From assembly GCF_000699445.3 (NCBI RefSeq), contig NC_067197.1:28131809-28195808 (forward strand): a stretch of 64,000 nucleotides of DNA. The letters are read 5' to 3'. The notes under the pieces are model-generated. The model was not told the DNA's origin, searched no databases, and worked only from the letters and a program-made list of their open reading frames with translations. The position numbers and the translations under genes are program-made. Of this stretch, positions 14,001-27,400 are shown in pieces. The stretch comes from Schistosoma haematobium. Lineage: Eukaryota > Platyhelminthes > Trematoda > Strigeidida > Schistosomatidae. Each line of letters opens with the position of its first letter. Within the stretch, counting starts at the first letter, position 1.

Positions 14001-17000
14001 TGTCATACTGTTTGTATAAGATCTAGTGACCCTAAAAATGCACGCCTCACCTTACCTCACGGATTTCCGTCTCCGGCGGTAAGGCCCTTCGAAGAACGGA
14101 GCTAACACGTCAAAAACTTCCCACGAAAAGGCCGTGCGCGACCGGCCTCAAGCAGTTGTCCCTTGGGCACTGCGGTCACGCTCTGAGGTCACTGAGACCG
14201 CCTCTAATCCAATTTCCTTATCAGGTACCTCCAGAAGAACCCTTCCACGGTGTGGGCAACCGGGAAGTGATAACCGCCCTCATACCTCTAACAGCACCCA
14301 AGACCACTGTATTCATAATCAACCTTCCTCTTCAATTCCTATTATTCCTCCTACATCGACTTTCAACCCTAAACTTCCTCTTTCGGCTTCCTCCTCAAGT
14401 GTCACCGTAGCCAACGATTCTAGTGCGCAAAACACTGTCCCAGTTCTACTGAAACCTCGCTCCAAGCTACACATTGGAGCTTTCAACCTACGCACCCTAT
14501 GTCAAATCGGTCAGCAGGCTTCCTTGGCTAAAACCCTAGAGTCTCTTTCCATTGATGTATGCTGTGTCTCCGAAACACGAATACAGGATTCCAGTGTGGT
14601 CATTCACTTGACCTCACCTCGGCAAAACGGAGAGCCAACGAGATACACCCTACGTGTATCTGGTGACCCGATGGCCAGTTCTCGTGGACTGGCAGGTGTA
14701 GGCATAGCACTAAGCATGAGGGCGGAACAAGCACTGCTAGAGTGGATCCCCGTCAACAGTCGTCTATGTGCTGTTCGGCTAAACGGCTCCGTAAGAACTC
14801 GGAAGGATAGGGACACACGTCGTCGCCTTTTCGTCGTTTCTGCCTACGCTCCCACTGACTGCAGCTCAGATGATGTGAAAGATGAATTTTACAGAAAGCT
14901 ATCTGAACTTCTTCAGAAAGCTAAACGTTCAGACATAGTACTCGTAGCAGATGACTTTAATGCCCAGATAGGTAGCTTAAACCAGACAGAAAGGCATTTA
15001 GGTGGGTATTTTAGTATACCGGCACAGCGAACAGATAATGGTGATCTTCTGCTGCAACTATGCTCAGACAATCGTTTATTTTTAGCAAACACAAATTTTA
15101 AGCATAAGGAGAGATATCGTCTAACATGGCGACCCCCTACACCAAACCAACGATGGACTCAAATAGACCATATTGCCATCAGTCATCGTTGAAGAGGGTC
15201 GGTAGAAGATTGTCGCTCATTCTGGAGTACCTGCTTGGACTCCGACCACGCCCTAATACGTGCACGCATCTGCTTGCTCCTCACTGGACGCAAAAAAGCC
15301 ACATTAAAAAGACCCATTAGAACTGAGTTGAGTAGCGAGGAAACCAAATGTAGGTTCCAGGAACAACTGAGGTCACAATTAGGTAGTTCTGAAAACGAGG
15401 CTGACCCAGATGTTGCTTGGAAAAATATACAAACATCTGTGGAAACAGCAGTGACATATATCAATGATCTAAACCACAGGGTTACAAAGAACCAATGGAT
15501 TTCCTCAAGGTCTATTGCACTGATGGATTCTCGCAAACTCATCCCATCAGGCTCTGAATACGATGAAGAGCGACAACAAATCAGATCTAGGTTAACCAAA
15601 AGTCTAAGGAACGACCGTGAGCAGTGGTGGGCAACGAAAGCAAAAGAGATGGAAAAGGCGGCGGCTATAGGAAACACAAGACAGCTCTACAGACTAATAA
15701 AAGAAACTGGAATTAATAAGTCAAGTGTAAGTGAGATTATATCGGAAAAAGACGATACTCTCATCTGCTCCCAGTCCAGACGTTTAGAACGATGGGTGGA
15801 ACATTTCAGAGAACAGTTCAACTGGCCTTCAGCTACCCTACAACTACCCTCCATTCCCAGACAGCGTGAATGGAACATTAAAGTAGGTCCCCCAACTCTA
15901 GCAGAAGTTCAAAACGAGGAAGGGCAGCTGGTCCAGATGGATTGGCTCCAGAGGTCTTTAAGGATGGTAGTCTAATTTTAGCGATTAGGTTGACTAATAG
16001 TTTAGCTAAAATCTGAAAGTTGGACGTAATCCTATCTGACTGGTCACAATCACTTATCGTCCCAATATATAAGAGACGGTCAAAATCATCCTGTGATAAC
16101 CATCGAGGGATTAGTTTAACTAATATATTATCTAAAATACTAGCCTCGATAGTTATCAGACGCATAGCTAAGACTCGTGAACTGCAAACACGACGAAATC
16201 AGGCTGGGTTCACACCTGATCGTGGCTGCATCGACCACATATCCACCATTCGTCAGGTTCTAGAACACAGGCTTACTTATCGACGTCCGACAAGGGTGGT
16301 CTTTCTTAACTTAAAAGCAGCATTTGACTCCGTAGACCGAGAGATTTTGTGGCAGTGTCTGTCATTGAGTGGTGTACTTCAGAAGTACACACACCTTGTG
16401 AAGACTCTTTACTCGAACACTACCAGTCGAGTCAGAGCTTATGGCGAACTGTCATCTGCTTTTGCAACCTCAAGTGGTGTCTGTCAAGGCTGTCCACTTT
16501 CTCCATTTTTGGTTAACTTCATCATAGACCTACTGATGGAAATAGCATTCTCGTCGACTGAAGTCTCGGGTATTGATCTCCTTCCAGGAGGTCCACTTAT
16601 CGACTTAGAATATGCTGGTGACATGGTCATGTTTGGTGAAGACGCTGACAAAATGCAGAGTCTTTTGGTAGCACTAAGCAACAATGCCAGGATGTTTGGA
16701 ATGCGCTTCTCTCCCTCTAAATGCAAGTTGTTGCTTCAGACCTGGCCTGCGTCAACACCTGAACTAAGGATAGGGAGTGAAGTAGTCGAACGCGTCGACA
16801 ACTTCACTTATCTTGGAACTCTGATCAGCCCTAATGGGCTGGTATCGGACGAAATCTCAGCACGGTTTCGAAAAGCTCGTTTGGCTTTTGCCAACTTGCG
16901 TCACCTGTGGCGAAGGCGAGATATCCGTCTATCAATAAAAGGACGAGTATACTGCGCGGCAGTTCGTTCTGTTTTAATTTACGGCAGCGAAACATGGCCA

Positions 17001-20000
17001 TTAAGAGTAGAAGACACTCATAAGCTATTAGTATTTGACCACAGATGCCTTAGAAATATTGCTGGCGTCTGCTGGGATCACCAGGTAAGTAATAGTGAGG
17101 TTAGACGCAGGGTATTAGGGAATGATGGTAAATTTGTTGATGAGGTTATGAATCTTCATCGACTGAGATGGTTGGGCCACGTGTTACGTATGCCTGAACA
17201 CCGATTACCACGACGTGCAATGCTATCCGGTATTGGAAATGGTTGGAAGAAAGTTAGGGGCGGCCAAACCAAAACGTGGCATCAGTGCTTGAAGACACTA
17301 ACTTCTAGTGTGAGCCATGTTTGTAGATGCAGACTACTTGGTTGGGGTCCGCGTGACCTTCGTAACCAATGGTTGGAGACTCTTGGTGACATGGCTCAGG
17401 ATCGATCACAATGGCGTCGGTGTATACACTCTCTATCTCCCCTTAAACTAAGAGATTAAAATCGCTTCATATCTTTCTTTCTACGAACCAATTTTCTTCT
17501 TGTACTATATTTCTATATGCAATCTTTCTCTTATATATTACCACCTTTGACCTAACCACTGCTATGAATCCGGTGTTCATCTTGTTGTGCTGATGCGGTA
17601 TGGCAACCTGGACCGATGCACATATGTGCCTGGTCCTACGTTGTAGCTGACTGACTGACTGACTGACTGACTGACTGGGCATCTGTTTGATACTTGTATC
17701 GTTAAATATTCAAAACCCTACTTGAATGTCATTGAAACAAATGTCATTCATAAAGTATTGAATACAGTATACCACATTTGCTAGTCGAAAGCATAGTAAG
17801 CGTTCGATACTCAACTTTTAATTGATATCATCTATTTATTGAATTTGACAGAAATGATTTATCTCAGGAAAAAAGCAAACCGAAAGAAACAGTATTTTTC
17901 ACAGAAACTTCAGTATATACATATAAATTAAAAAACGTTATAATAAATAATGGTCACGTACAATCCAAATATAATTTCTATAACAAAATTCTATTAAGGT
18001 GTACTTAATCACAAATCAATTTTCTATGAAAATCACACTTAAAAATGGTGGCTGTTAGAGAATGTTTTCTCATTAGCTAAAAAAACAATTAGTTGTATTT
18101 CAGAATTGATAAGTCTTCTTACTGAACGCTTGAATAGGTTTTCTAAGCTCTTCTAATAACCCCAGGCTAAATCCACACGACAGCTTGAACACGAGGAAAA
18201 TGGCGTATAGTTTGAAAAAGAACGCTATACTCCAAGGTTGATTTATGTATAGAAAATCGAGGGCGTTCGCAGTATTTCGGATGGTTTTGGGCTTCTGGAA
18301 GATTTCATAACGCTGTTAAATATAGCAGCGGAATAATTAATCATCCAATTAGAAATATGACACATGACTCGTGAAGTTCTAAATGTTTCTGATAAACTAC
18401 TCAACGCGAATCGGATGAAATGTTTCTCGACGTTTTCAGGGCCTCTCTGGACTTGGTTAGAGGAATACTTTGGATCCCCCTAACATCTTTCTTCTTTCAA
18501 AAAAGTAAGACTTCATCTTTGGTTCTAATTGTCACATTAGAAATATTTAATGAATATTTATTGAACTTTATTGTTTATCAAATCTGATAATAATAGAAAT
18601 AAAATTTCACCTTTTTCTTTGTTTGTGTATACTAGCGATGGTACCTATCAAGACGATGCATTTAATAATTTAGATGAAGATTCATGGGATTTACAGGAAA
18701 TCAGTATCAAAGCACGTTTTCAATCTACTAATGAGAATCAAGAGGTTGACGATGAAATTCATACTCAAGGTGATTGATTTATTAATATTATTATCTTTTT
18801 ACATGTTTGTTGGGTGATGTTAAATAATTCATAAACCGTATTAAGTAGAAGTTAGCCTTAACATCCATTTATTGATTTAAGATGTTTTCCGTCTTCATTT
18901 CATTTGTGTTAATTAGTTTATTGGGATTTTTCATTTGAGGGAGGATTGTTCATTTCGATAAAGTTGTTAAGTAATAATCACTGAATGTAATCGGTGTATA
19001 ACTAGATAAACTCGATTATGGCATTGATCTCTGATTTCTATCAAATAAATCTTTTTTACAAGATTTGCGTTTCGAAGTAATTGGGGACTAGGATAGAAGG
19101 AAGCTATTTTTTCTGATATCAAATTATTATCGAATCCACAATAATAATGGTTTTTCATTCTTTTTGTTTAAAGGGGAGATGTGTATTTTTTTTAAAGATT
19201 GAGAATCAATTGGGAAACTATATAGTGTTCATTTTTTTATGGAGAAATATTTCATCGTTAATTGGAACTCCTAATCAATACATACTTCACTTAAAATTAG
19301 ATCTAAGATCTTTATCAAATATTAATCAACCCTAAAATCGATAATATTTATGGTCCAGATTTTTCTTTTTAACTTTAGTCAATTAAATTTGTAGGTATCA
19401 GTGCCAAAGTTGAACTTAATAGTTTCAAATAAATTGAGCATTAGGTAAAAAGTTAATAATAAATATATTTTTCGTTACATCCCAATGAGTCGAAAAAATT
19501 GTATTTTTGACGTTTCGTGACCTAATGTAAGCCACTTCTTCCCAGTTAATAAATAACTGATTGTTATAACTTGTGATCTGTGTGCCCTGTTAATGTATAA
19601 CGTAACGAAACCGCCAATTAAAGAGCAGTGAATTATCGATCGGACCAATGATGCGTAAAACTCGTACGAGCAGTCTAGAATACTTATCTGTCCTGCTTCT
19701 TGCCTAGCACAGCCAGTTAAGTCCAGAACACCAATCTCAGCCTCTGCAATATGCATCGTTTATGTATATGCCAACCAGACAGACGACATCGTACCATAAA
19801 ATGGAAAATAACATTTGTACAAGATTTTGTGAGTGTGGGAGGTAGTAATTAATAGACAGGGCATAATTCAAGAATGATAAATCGTATAATACTAGTTCAT
19901 AGGTCAAAATTAAGCTTATAATATGAGGAACGTGAATATAAACAGTTTAGTTATTTAACAATTATCCGACAAAAATATACACATAATATTAGTTCATAAA

Positions 20001-23000
20001 TGGATCCTAAAAGTTACCATTCATTATTCTTATCAGGGCATAACACTGATTATTCATTTACTTTGAAAAAGTTATCATAAAACGTCAGAAATACAACTTC
20101 TTTATTCTTTGAGATGTAACATGTTAGTCAATTCATTGTATATATTATAACTTCCTATTAGAATTTAATCTGAAATTCATAAACTACCTACATTTCATGG
20201 TGTATTATATGATATATCGAAAATCATTCTTTAAAATATAATAGTTTATTTTCGAATATATATATTTTGAAGAATGTTTTCCTATTATAATCTTTTCATT
20301 GTGTTATATTCAATTGATAATCTAGTTTAATAAATATTTCACTATGTACTTTTACATATTAAATGTCAATCTTAATACAATCGAAAACAATATTTGTGTT
20401 ATTACATTCAACTGTTCTTTCTTTTCAAAAAAAAATATTGTTAATGTTCTGATTTTAAGAAACTTTATATTTTCTATTTTTAACGTCCTAATCGTTAATC
20501 ATCTACTCGCCCTCAATTTTTGTTTTCTCTTCCAAATAAATATCTTAACCATTTATCCAAAAAAAATTAATGTATATATTCATTATTCGAAAAAATATTC
20601 TAGAAGCTGTGGCTAATCGATCCAATGACTCTGGTTCCGATGGTAATGGTGGTAATAATTCATCATCGAATTCATTACTTTGGTTTTTTCGTAAAGGTTT
20701 TAGACCTTCAAAATTACAACAACAACAACAACAAAATCGTCCATTATCAACTGCTCCTATATATACTATATCATTATCACCATGTTTTCCATTTACGTTT
20801 CGTTTTCACTTGAATCGTTTAGAGTTGGGATATATTTTTGATAAGTAAGAATTAAATTTTCTTTTTTTTTCTGTTTTTCTTTGTTGTTGTTATTATCGTT
20901 ATAAAAGGTATACTTTTTCAATTGATCATGTTAAATAAAGTAGTTCTAATTAATTTGCATTTATGTCATATTCTCCCCCCCACTCGTGTTTTAAAATCCC
21001 TATGGAAAAGATACTTATTGTGCAAAATCGTGAAAAATTGAGACAGTTTCATTATTTAAAAAAAATAATTACTAGGTAAAAAGTTTGTATAAATAAAATA
21101 AAACTGGGATTAGTTTAGTTTAAGTTAAAAGCTTGTTTTATTGTCGCCAACATTTGATTGCACTCTTAATGTTAGTTAAATGGATGCCTAGTTTGTCTTT
21201 AAATTAAAGTAAATTAGTAAATTAAACAAAATGTATTATACATAAAAGCGTTTGTACGTGTATTTCTATTTTGTTTGTAATTTTTGAACTTGTGCCAAAG
21301 ATTTAAACATAGTGTTATGTCAATATATTTATTAATTATCTTGAGATGTTAGGTGGTTGGAAGGTAGGTAGTCGATAGGTCATTCTGAGCTTAGATTTCA
21401 TGCTAGTTGATACTCATAATTTCAAGATCCCTGAAGTTTGCTATATGATTCGAATATCACGTCAACTAACTTACCAGTCTAAGAATCTACTCATACGATT
21501 AAGATTTTTACAATTGATTGGTCACTAACTAATGACTATTGTTATATTTATGTAGTTATTTAATGCTGATCGAATTTTATCGATCAAGTTACAATATGGA
21601 TACTCATCTATGTATTTGAAATCAGAAATGTTAGCAAGTGTGTTTTGGAATGCAAAATTTTCTTTTTCAGTGTCTTTAAAAGTTTCATACTTTTAAAAGG
21701 ACTAATATCAGTTGGAAAACATTTGATAGTCAGAATGCACTACGTAGTCCGGGATTTTGTTTTATCACTACACATCAAACTTCACACGGAATCGAACTCA
21801 TTACTTAATGGGAAAGTTTCTCCCTCAACGTTGTTCCATCAGTGGTTGATGTAGAGTAAAATTGTTTAAAAATCGCATTATATATATTGAAATATAGATT
21901 TATGAATGCAGAATATTTACTTCCATCATACTGTGCGTCCAAGTTAATGATTAAAACGAACAGAAAGTTTTTTTTTTAGAGCAAACGCATCTTATAAAGT
22001 ACGGGATTGCCAGTAAAATTAATTTGTTAACTGGGGTTTGTAAATGTTAAAATGATTCATATGAAATGGATACTCGTTTCAGTTCTTAAATCAATTGAGA
22101 TTGTGGAACGAATAATTGAAATAAATATAGGTAAAATTTGTGTAAGGGAAATAATAATGTCAGTACTTCTCGAATCACATATTTGAACAAAGCTTACATG
22201 TTTTTTGACACGATACCAATTTAGTGAACGATTGTGAAATAAGAGGGTGTGTATAACGTTCTGAATTTGATAGGCTTACCAATTATATAGCGGTTCGCAT
22301 TTCACCTGAATGCACTTTGAATGCTGAGAGGGACGTGCGGAGCAGTGTGCGCGAGGAAAGCTGAAACCAATCACTCAGAAAGCACATAGAATGCACTTAT
22401 ATCTAATAATGAAAGCAAGTGGTAATAATTAGTAATGGTATGGGACTAAGACAAGCATATGTAAGCAAGAGACTTCGAATCTTTTGCAAGTGTTAATTAG
22501 AAAAATGTCATTAATTAATAATTATTAATAAATCAGATAAATTGAACTTACGGAAATGTGACAAGCGAGACAATCTGCTAATTAATCAACTGTGTATGTT
22601 GACGTATTGGCTGGGGTAGAGGAAGCAAATGAACAAAACTATTGCCAACACTTCGCGTCAATTTATAGTTCTAGTGCCTACTTTTTCTACCGTCTAAAAG
22701 TCTAGAAGTGCAATGGATTCTAACTAACATGACAGACTGTTATAATCTCTTTCTTACGGTTATGACCCAGCTATTCCTATTGCTTAGTATTCTCGGACTC
22801 CGATTCACTGGACAAGTCCCCAAATCAGAACACGGTTGAACAGGAAAGAGATTATATTCCAAATAACCAGGTTAGATGGAAGTGAGAAGCAAGTAAGAAG
22901 CACAATAGGAAAAACGTTAGTATATTTATAGTTTTTACACGAGAAGATTCTAGAGTGTTCTCCAAGTATCGACTAGTGCCGATTGGACAAGAATTAGCCA

Positions 23001-24386
23001 GTCAGCGTGCACCAAAGCAATCGTGCATTGAGCATGCTTTAATCCAGTCTATGTCCCGCTAACACAGACTATTGACAAGGAATACTTCATTCTGACTGAA
23101 TAACCCGTTTAAATAAAACCAGTCAAAATGGAACTTTTGATCATCTTAACTGTACCTTTGTATAGTCATTCTGGAAGATGTTTATGCATACAAGAATGTA
23201 AAATGTATCATAATAAAGGTTGGAATGATAAATACAGATAGATAGTTCATCTTTTCTTAGTCTTGATTTCACTATCGGTTGGATAGATAATATTAGTTGT
23301 AGCTTCATTACACTGAATTCATTGAGATGTATAGTCATACTTAAATATTGAGTTTATTTTACTATTTTGGTTTTTATAAAACCGATTAGTATATTTGCAC
23401 CTTTTCATGGTACACTTGTAAATTAGATGTTACAACACACAGATCGACATTTTAACAGTTAAGTATCTGAAGTAGTTTAAAATCTTAATAATTGAAATAA
23501 TAATTTGATTTCAGTAAACCCAATTATGTTTCTGTTTTCCATTTACATTATCTTAATAATCTTGATATATATGTACATATATATAGTGAAAGAGAGTTAC
23601 ATTACATTTTTTTTTGTGTGCATCATTAACTTTTGAAGATTAAAAAATTCGATAAATCTTATATGTATGTGTTATGTATTTCTTTCTCTACATCATAGAA
23701 GTTTTACTATCATGGAAATTATATTATGCTCTATTTTGGCCGCTTTAGTCAGTATTATTGGCTATTATACGTTACGTACTGCAAGTTTTCAAAATTATGG
23801 ACCATTAGCATGTTTCACTATTGCTGGATGTCATTATTCACTTATGAAAAGTGTTCAACCCGATCCAGCTTCACCAAAACATGGATTTAATCGTTTGATC
23901 GTATTCACTCGTTCATTTTTCTTCTGTTCTTTTGCCTCTATCTATCTACTGGCTAATTACTTATATCAACCACAAAAATCTGTACCATTTTCAGGAGAAA
24001 TGTCAAGTATAGAACATACAGGAGAATTACGTTTTGAATCAATTACAACAATATATCAATCGACTAGACAAATGTTACCATTAGATATTGGTGAAACATC
24101 AAATGAATTAACAACAGAGAAAATAAATTGGCGTGTGCCTAATTTTTATCATATTTCTCAATCTTCTAAAATGATTGTTGAACCTTCTTCTTCTCCATCT
24201 ACTATTAAATTCTATGGTGTTAATTTATCTGTAGATCGTTTAACCTGCCTAGTTAAATATTCATCTATATATGTTCTATTAATATTTCCCATATTGTTCT
24301 GTCTTGGCTTGATGCCTCAAATAAACACTGTACTTATTTATGCTTTAGAACAATTAGATATTCATATTTTTGGAGCAAGTGGTAAG

Positions 24387-24433
<47 letters not shown>

Positions 24434-27400
24434 CTGGTTGTCTGTGGGCAACAACTTACTGTTGTTACACCATAGTACAGTCTTCAGTACGACTTTGCTC
24501 TCAGATCTTACGTTTCTGCTTTTAGTCTAATCATTCTTCAATCAACCAGTTTGGTGTGATATTACTTAAAAAAACAAACGTTCTAGTCAAGATAGTTGAA
24601 TTTGCTCATCACAGTGGGAAAGCTTAACTACTACATCTAAATAACGGCTGCTGTTGGGATGTATATGTATATATAATTTTAATTTGCTTACCAGAAAATT
24701 ATAACTTTACTAATATGCAGATAGTGAAATGTTATTAACAGTTAAAAATTTGAGATAATATTTCAATTATTTTTTTAGTGTTAAGATCCATATATGAAAT
24801 GAGTTGTTAAGCTTTTTCATTCTAGATGCATAAAACACCAATATATGGCTGTAGGAAATGCAAGAGTGAATTGAAATATAACAAATGAATAGTCGATTAT
24901 TACTTGCCTAATCACTTAGTTTTGTTAACAACACTTCATTGTGTTATCTTTTTGCTAAATCTCTTCCATTCTCTTGGAAATATCGAAGCAACATCTAATA
25001 TCTATAAAATATAAGTTTTCTTGATAAACATAAGAAACATTTTTGTTTGCTTATGAAATGAAATATCACTCTACCATAAAATAGATTATTGAATAATATT
25101 TGTATAAATTATTTGATAAAGACACATTTCTGTATTTGATCTTCAATCACACTGTATTTATTGAGGACTAATGTTATATAATTCTGTTGTCTAAACTCAA
25201 GTAAGTAGAAAACAGGATTCTAATTTGTTCCCTATGTGATCTAAAATTGGAGAGATTAAAACATTAAACTATCTCTCTTATAATAAAAATATAAATGTAA
25301 CTATATTTCAATAGGGGACTAACAAATATACTGATCTATATTATAATCTACTGATTATTTTTAATTCATTATATCATATTTCCATTGGTTTATTTGGTTT
25401 CACATTTCAGTGATATCACATAGCTCCGCCTGAATTTCTAAAAAAAGATCTAATTACAATGGTTTTAAATCTGTTGTTAGAATGTGCTAAGGTATTCGGA
25501 AAATCTACCATAATTATTCCAATTTATCACCATTATAATTTAATTCGTGAAATTGATGTTACATTTTTTGTTGAGTCAGAATATTTATAAGCGTTGACAA
25601 AAGCTTTCAGTGTGCTCTCATTCATTACTTTACTTATTTACTACGCCTGTTACTCCCAATGAAGCATAGGCCACCGACCAGCATTCTCCAACCCACTCTG
25701 TCCTGGGCTTTCTTTTCTAGTTCCATCCAATTCTTGTTCATTTTTCTCATGTCTATTTCCGTTTCCCGGCGTAATGTGTTCTTTTGTCTTCCTCTTTCCC
25801 TTTGGCCTTGAGGATTCCATGTGAGGGCTTGTCTTGTGATGCAGTTGGGTGCTTTCCTCAATGTGTGTCCTATCCACTTCCAGCGCTTCTTCCTGACTCC
25901 TTCCTCCGCTGGGATCTGGTTTGTTCTCTCCCACAGTACGTTGTTGTTAATAGTGTCCGGTCAACGGATCTGAAGTATTTTGCGTAGACAACTGTTAATA
26001 AACACCTGTATTTTCTGGATGATGGCTTTCGTAGTTCTCTAGGTTTCTGCCCCATACAGTAGAATTGTCTTGACATTTGTATTGAAAATTCTGACCTTGG
26101 TGTTGGTTGACAGTTGTTTTGAGTTTGTGGCAAGCCCATTTGACTACTGTATCATTTATCTAGTCATTGTAACTCAGACTCAATTCACTATGTTAATTTC
26201 GGTGTGTATGATCGAAAGTATGTCTGTACATTAACGCTTAAGCTATCTTCCTATTGGTCTCAATGTTCAGATAATCGATAATCTATCCACACCCGATTAA
26301 CTCTCAAATATATATGGATTTTTAACAGACTCACACACACTCTCTCTGTTTCATCGTGTGCTTGCTCACCGTACGCTTGTGGATTATTATTATTCATTAT
26401 CAATAAACTATCTCTATAACTGGTGTTCAGGCTTTTTAATAATCTCGAGTAAGTTCGCAATTCTACTAGGAGATTAAGCCTACCTAAAATACTCAGTTAC
26501 GGGATATTATTATTTGGAGTCAGATATTGAGGACATCATCCTTAACAAGTTCCAGATGTTCCTCAGTTGTAAATATGCTGCTATTGCTTTTCCGATCCGC
26601 GCCTTCACATCTGCATCAGATCCATCATGTTCATCGGTGATGCTGCCCAAATATGTAAAGGTTTCTACATCTTTCAAATCTTCTCCGTCAATAGTGATTG
26701 GATTGGTGCATGCTGTGTTGTATCGGAGAATCTTTCTTTTTCCTTTGTGTATATTGAGACCTACTGCTGCTGAGTCTGCTGCTACACTGGTCATCTCCTG
26801 CATTTGTTGTTGCGTTTGTGATAGGAGGGCCAGATCATCTGCGAAGTCTAGATCGTTCAACTACATCCTAGATGTCCATTGTATCCCGTGCTCCCCTTCA
26901 GATGTTGATGTCTTCATGATCCAGTCGATCACCAGGAGAAAGAGAAAGGGTGAGAGTAAGCAACCTTGCCTGACAACGGTCTTTATTTCGAACGAGTCTG
27001 TGACCTGTCCTCCATGCACGATTTTGCAGTGTAATCCATCATATGAACTCTGTATGATATTGACTATCTTCTGAGCTCCCATTCATAACATAAGTTAATT
27101 GTTATATATATATTATATAAGTGAGTCGTTTCGTAAATATCTTTATATCTTTCCTGTAGTCATAATTATTTACTTCATAATTAGTTTATTTTTATGTTCT
27201 TTGTGTATTTAGGTACTACTGGACTTTTCTCAGTAATATTATCTATTTTTCGAACATTCATAGTGATTGGTTTGACATTTGTTCCATGTTATTATGCAGT
27301 ACAAGTAAGCAATTATTAATCATTAAACTGAACTGATACTATTCAAAATTAAGCACTGAGAAAATGTAATCAGTTTATGATCGTACAGTTGTATAGTGTT

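Noticed and set aside
17648..17677. Independent CTGA microsatellite
   Set aside because: It sits at the 3' end of the RTE element, where short tandem repeats are expected, so it is part of that element.
20344..20616. 90-residue frame just before exon 11
   Set aside because: AT-rich intron; the acceptor at 20602-20603 falls inside it and only the 3' end is coding.
26514..27074. 186-residue plus-strand frame
   Set aside because: Antisense shadow of the minus-strand reverse transcriptase.
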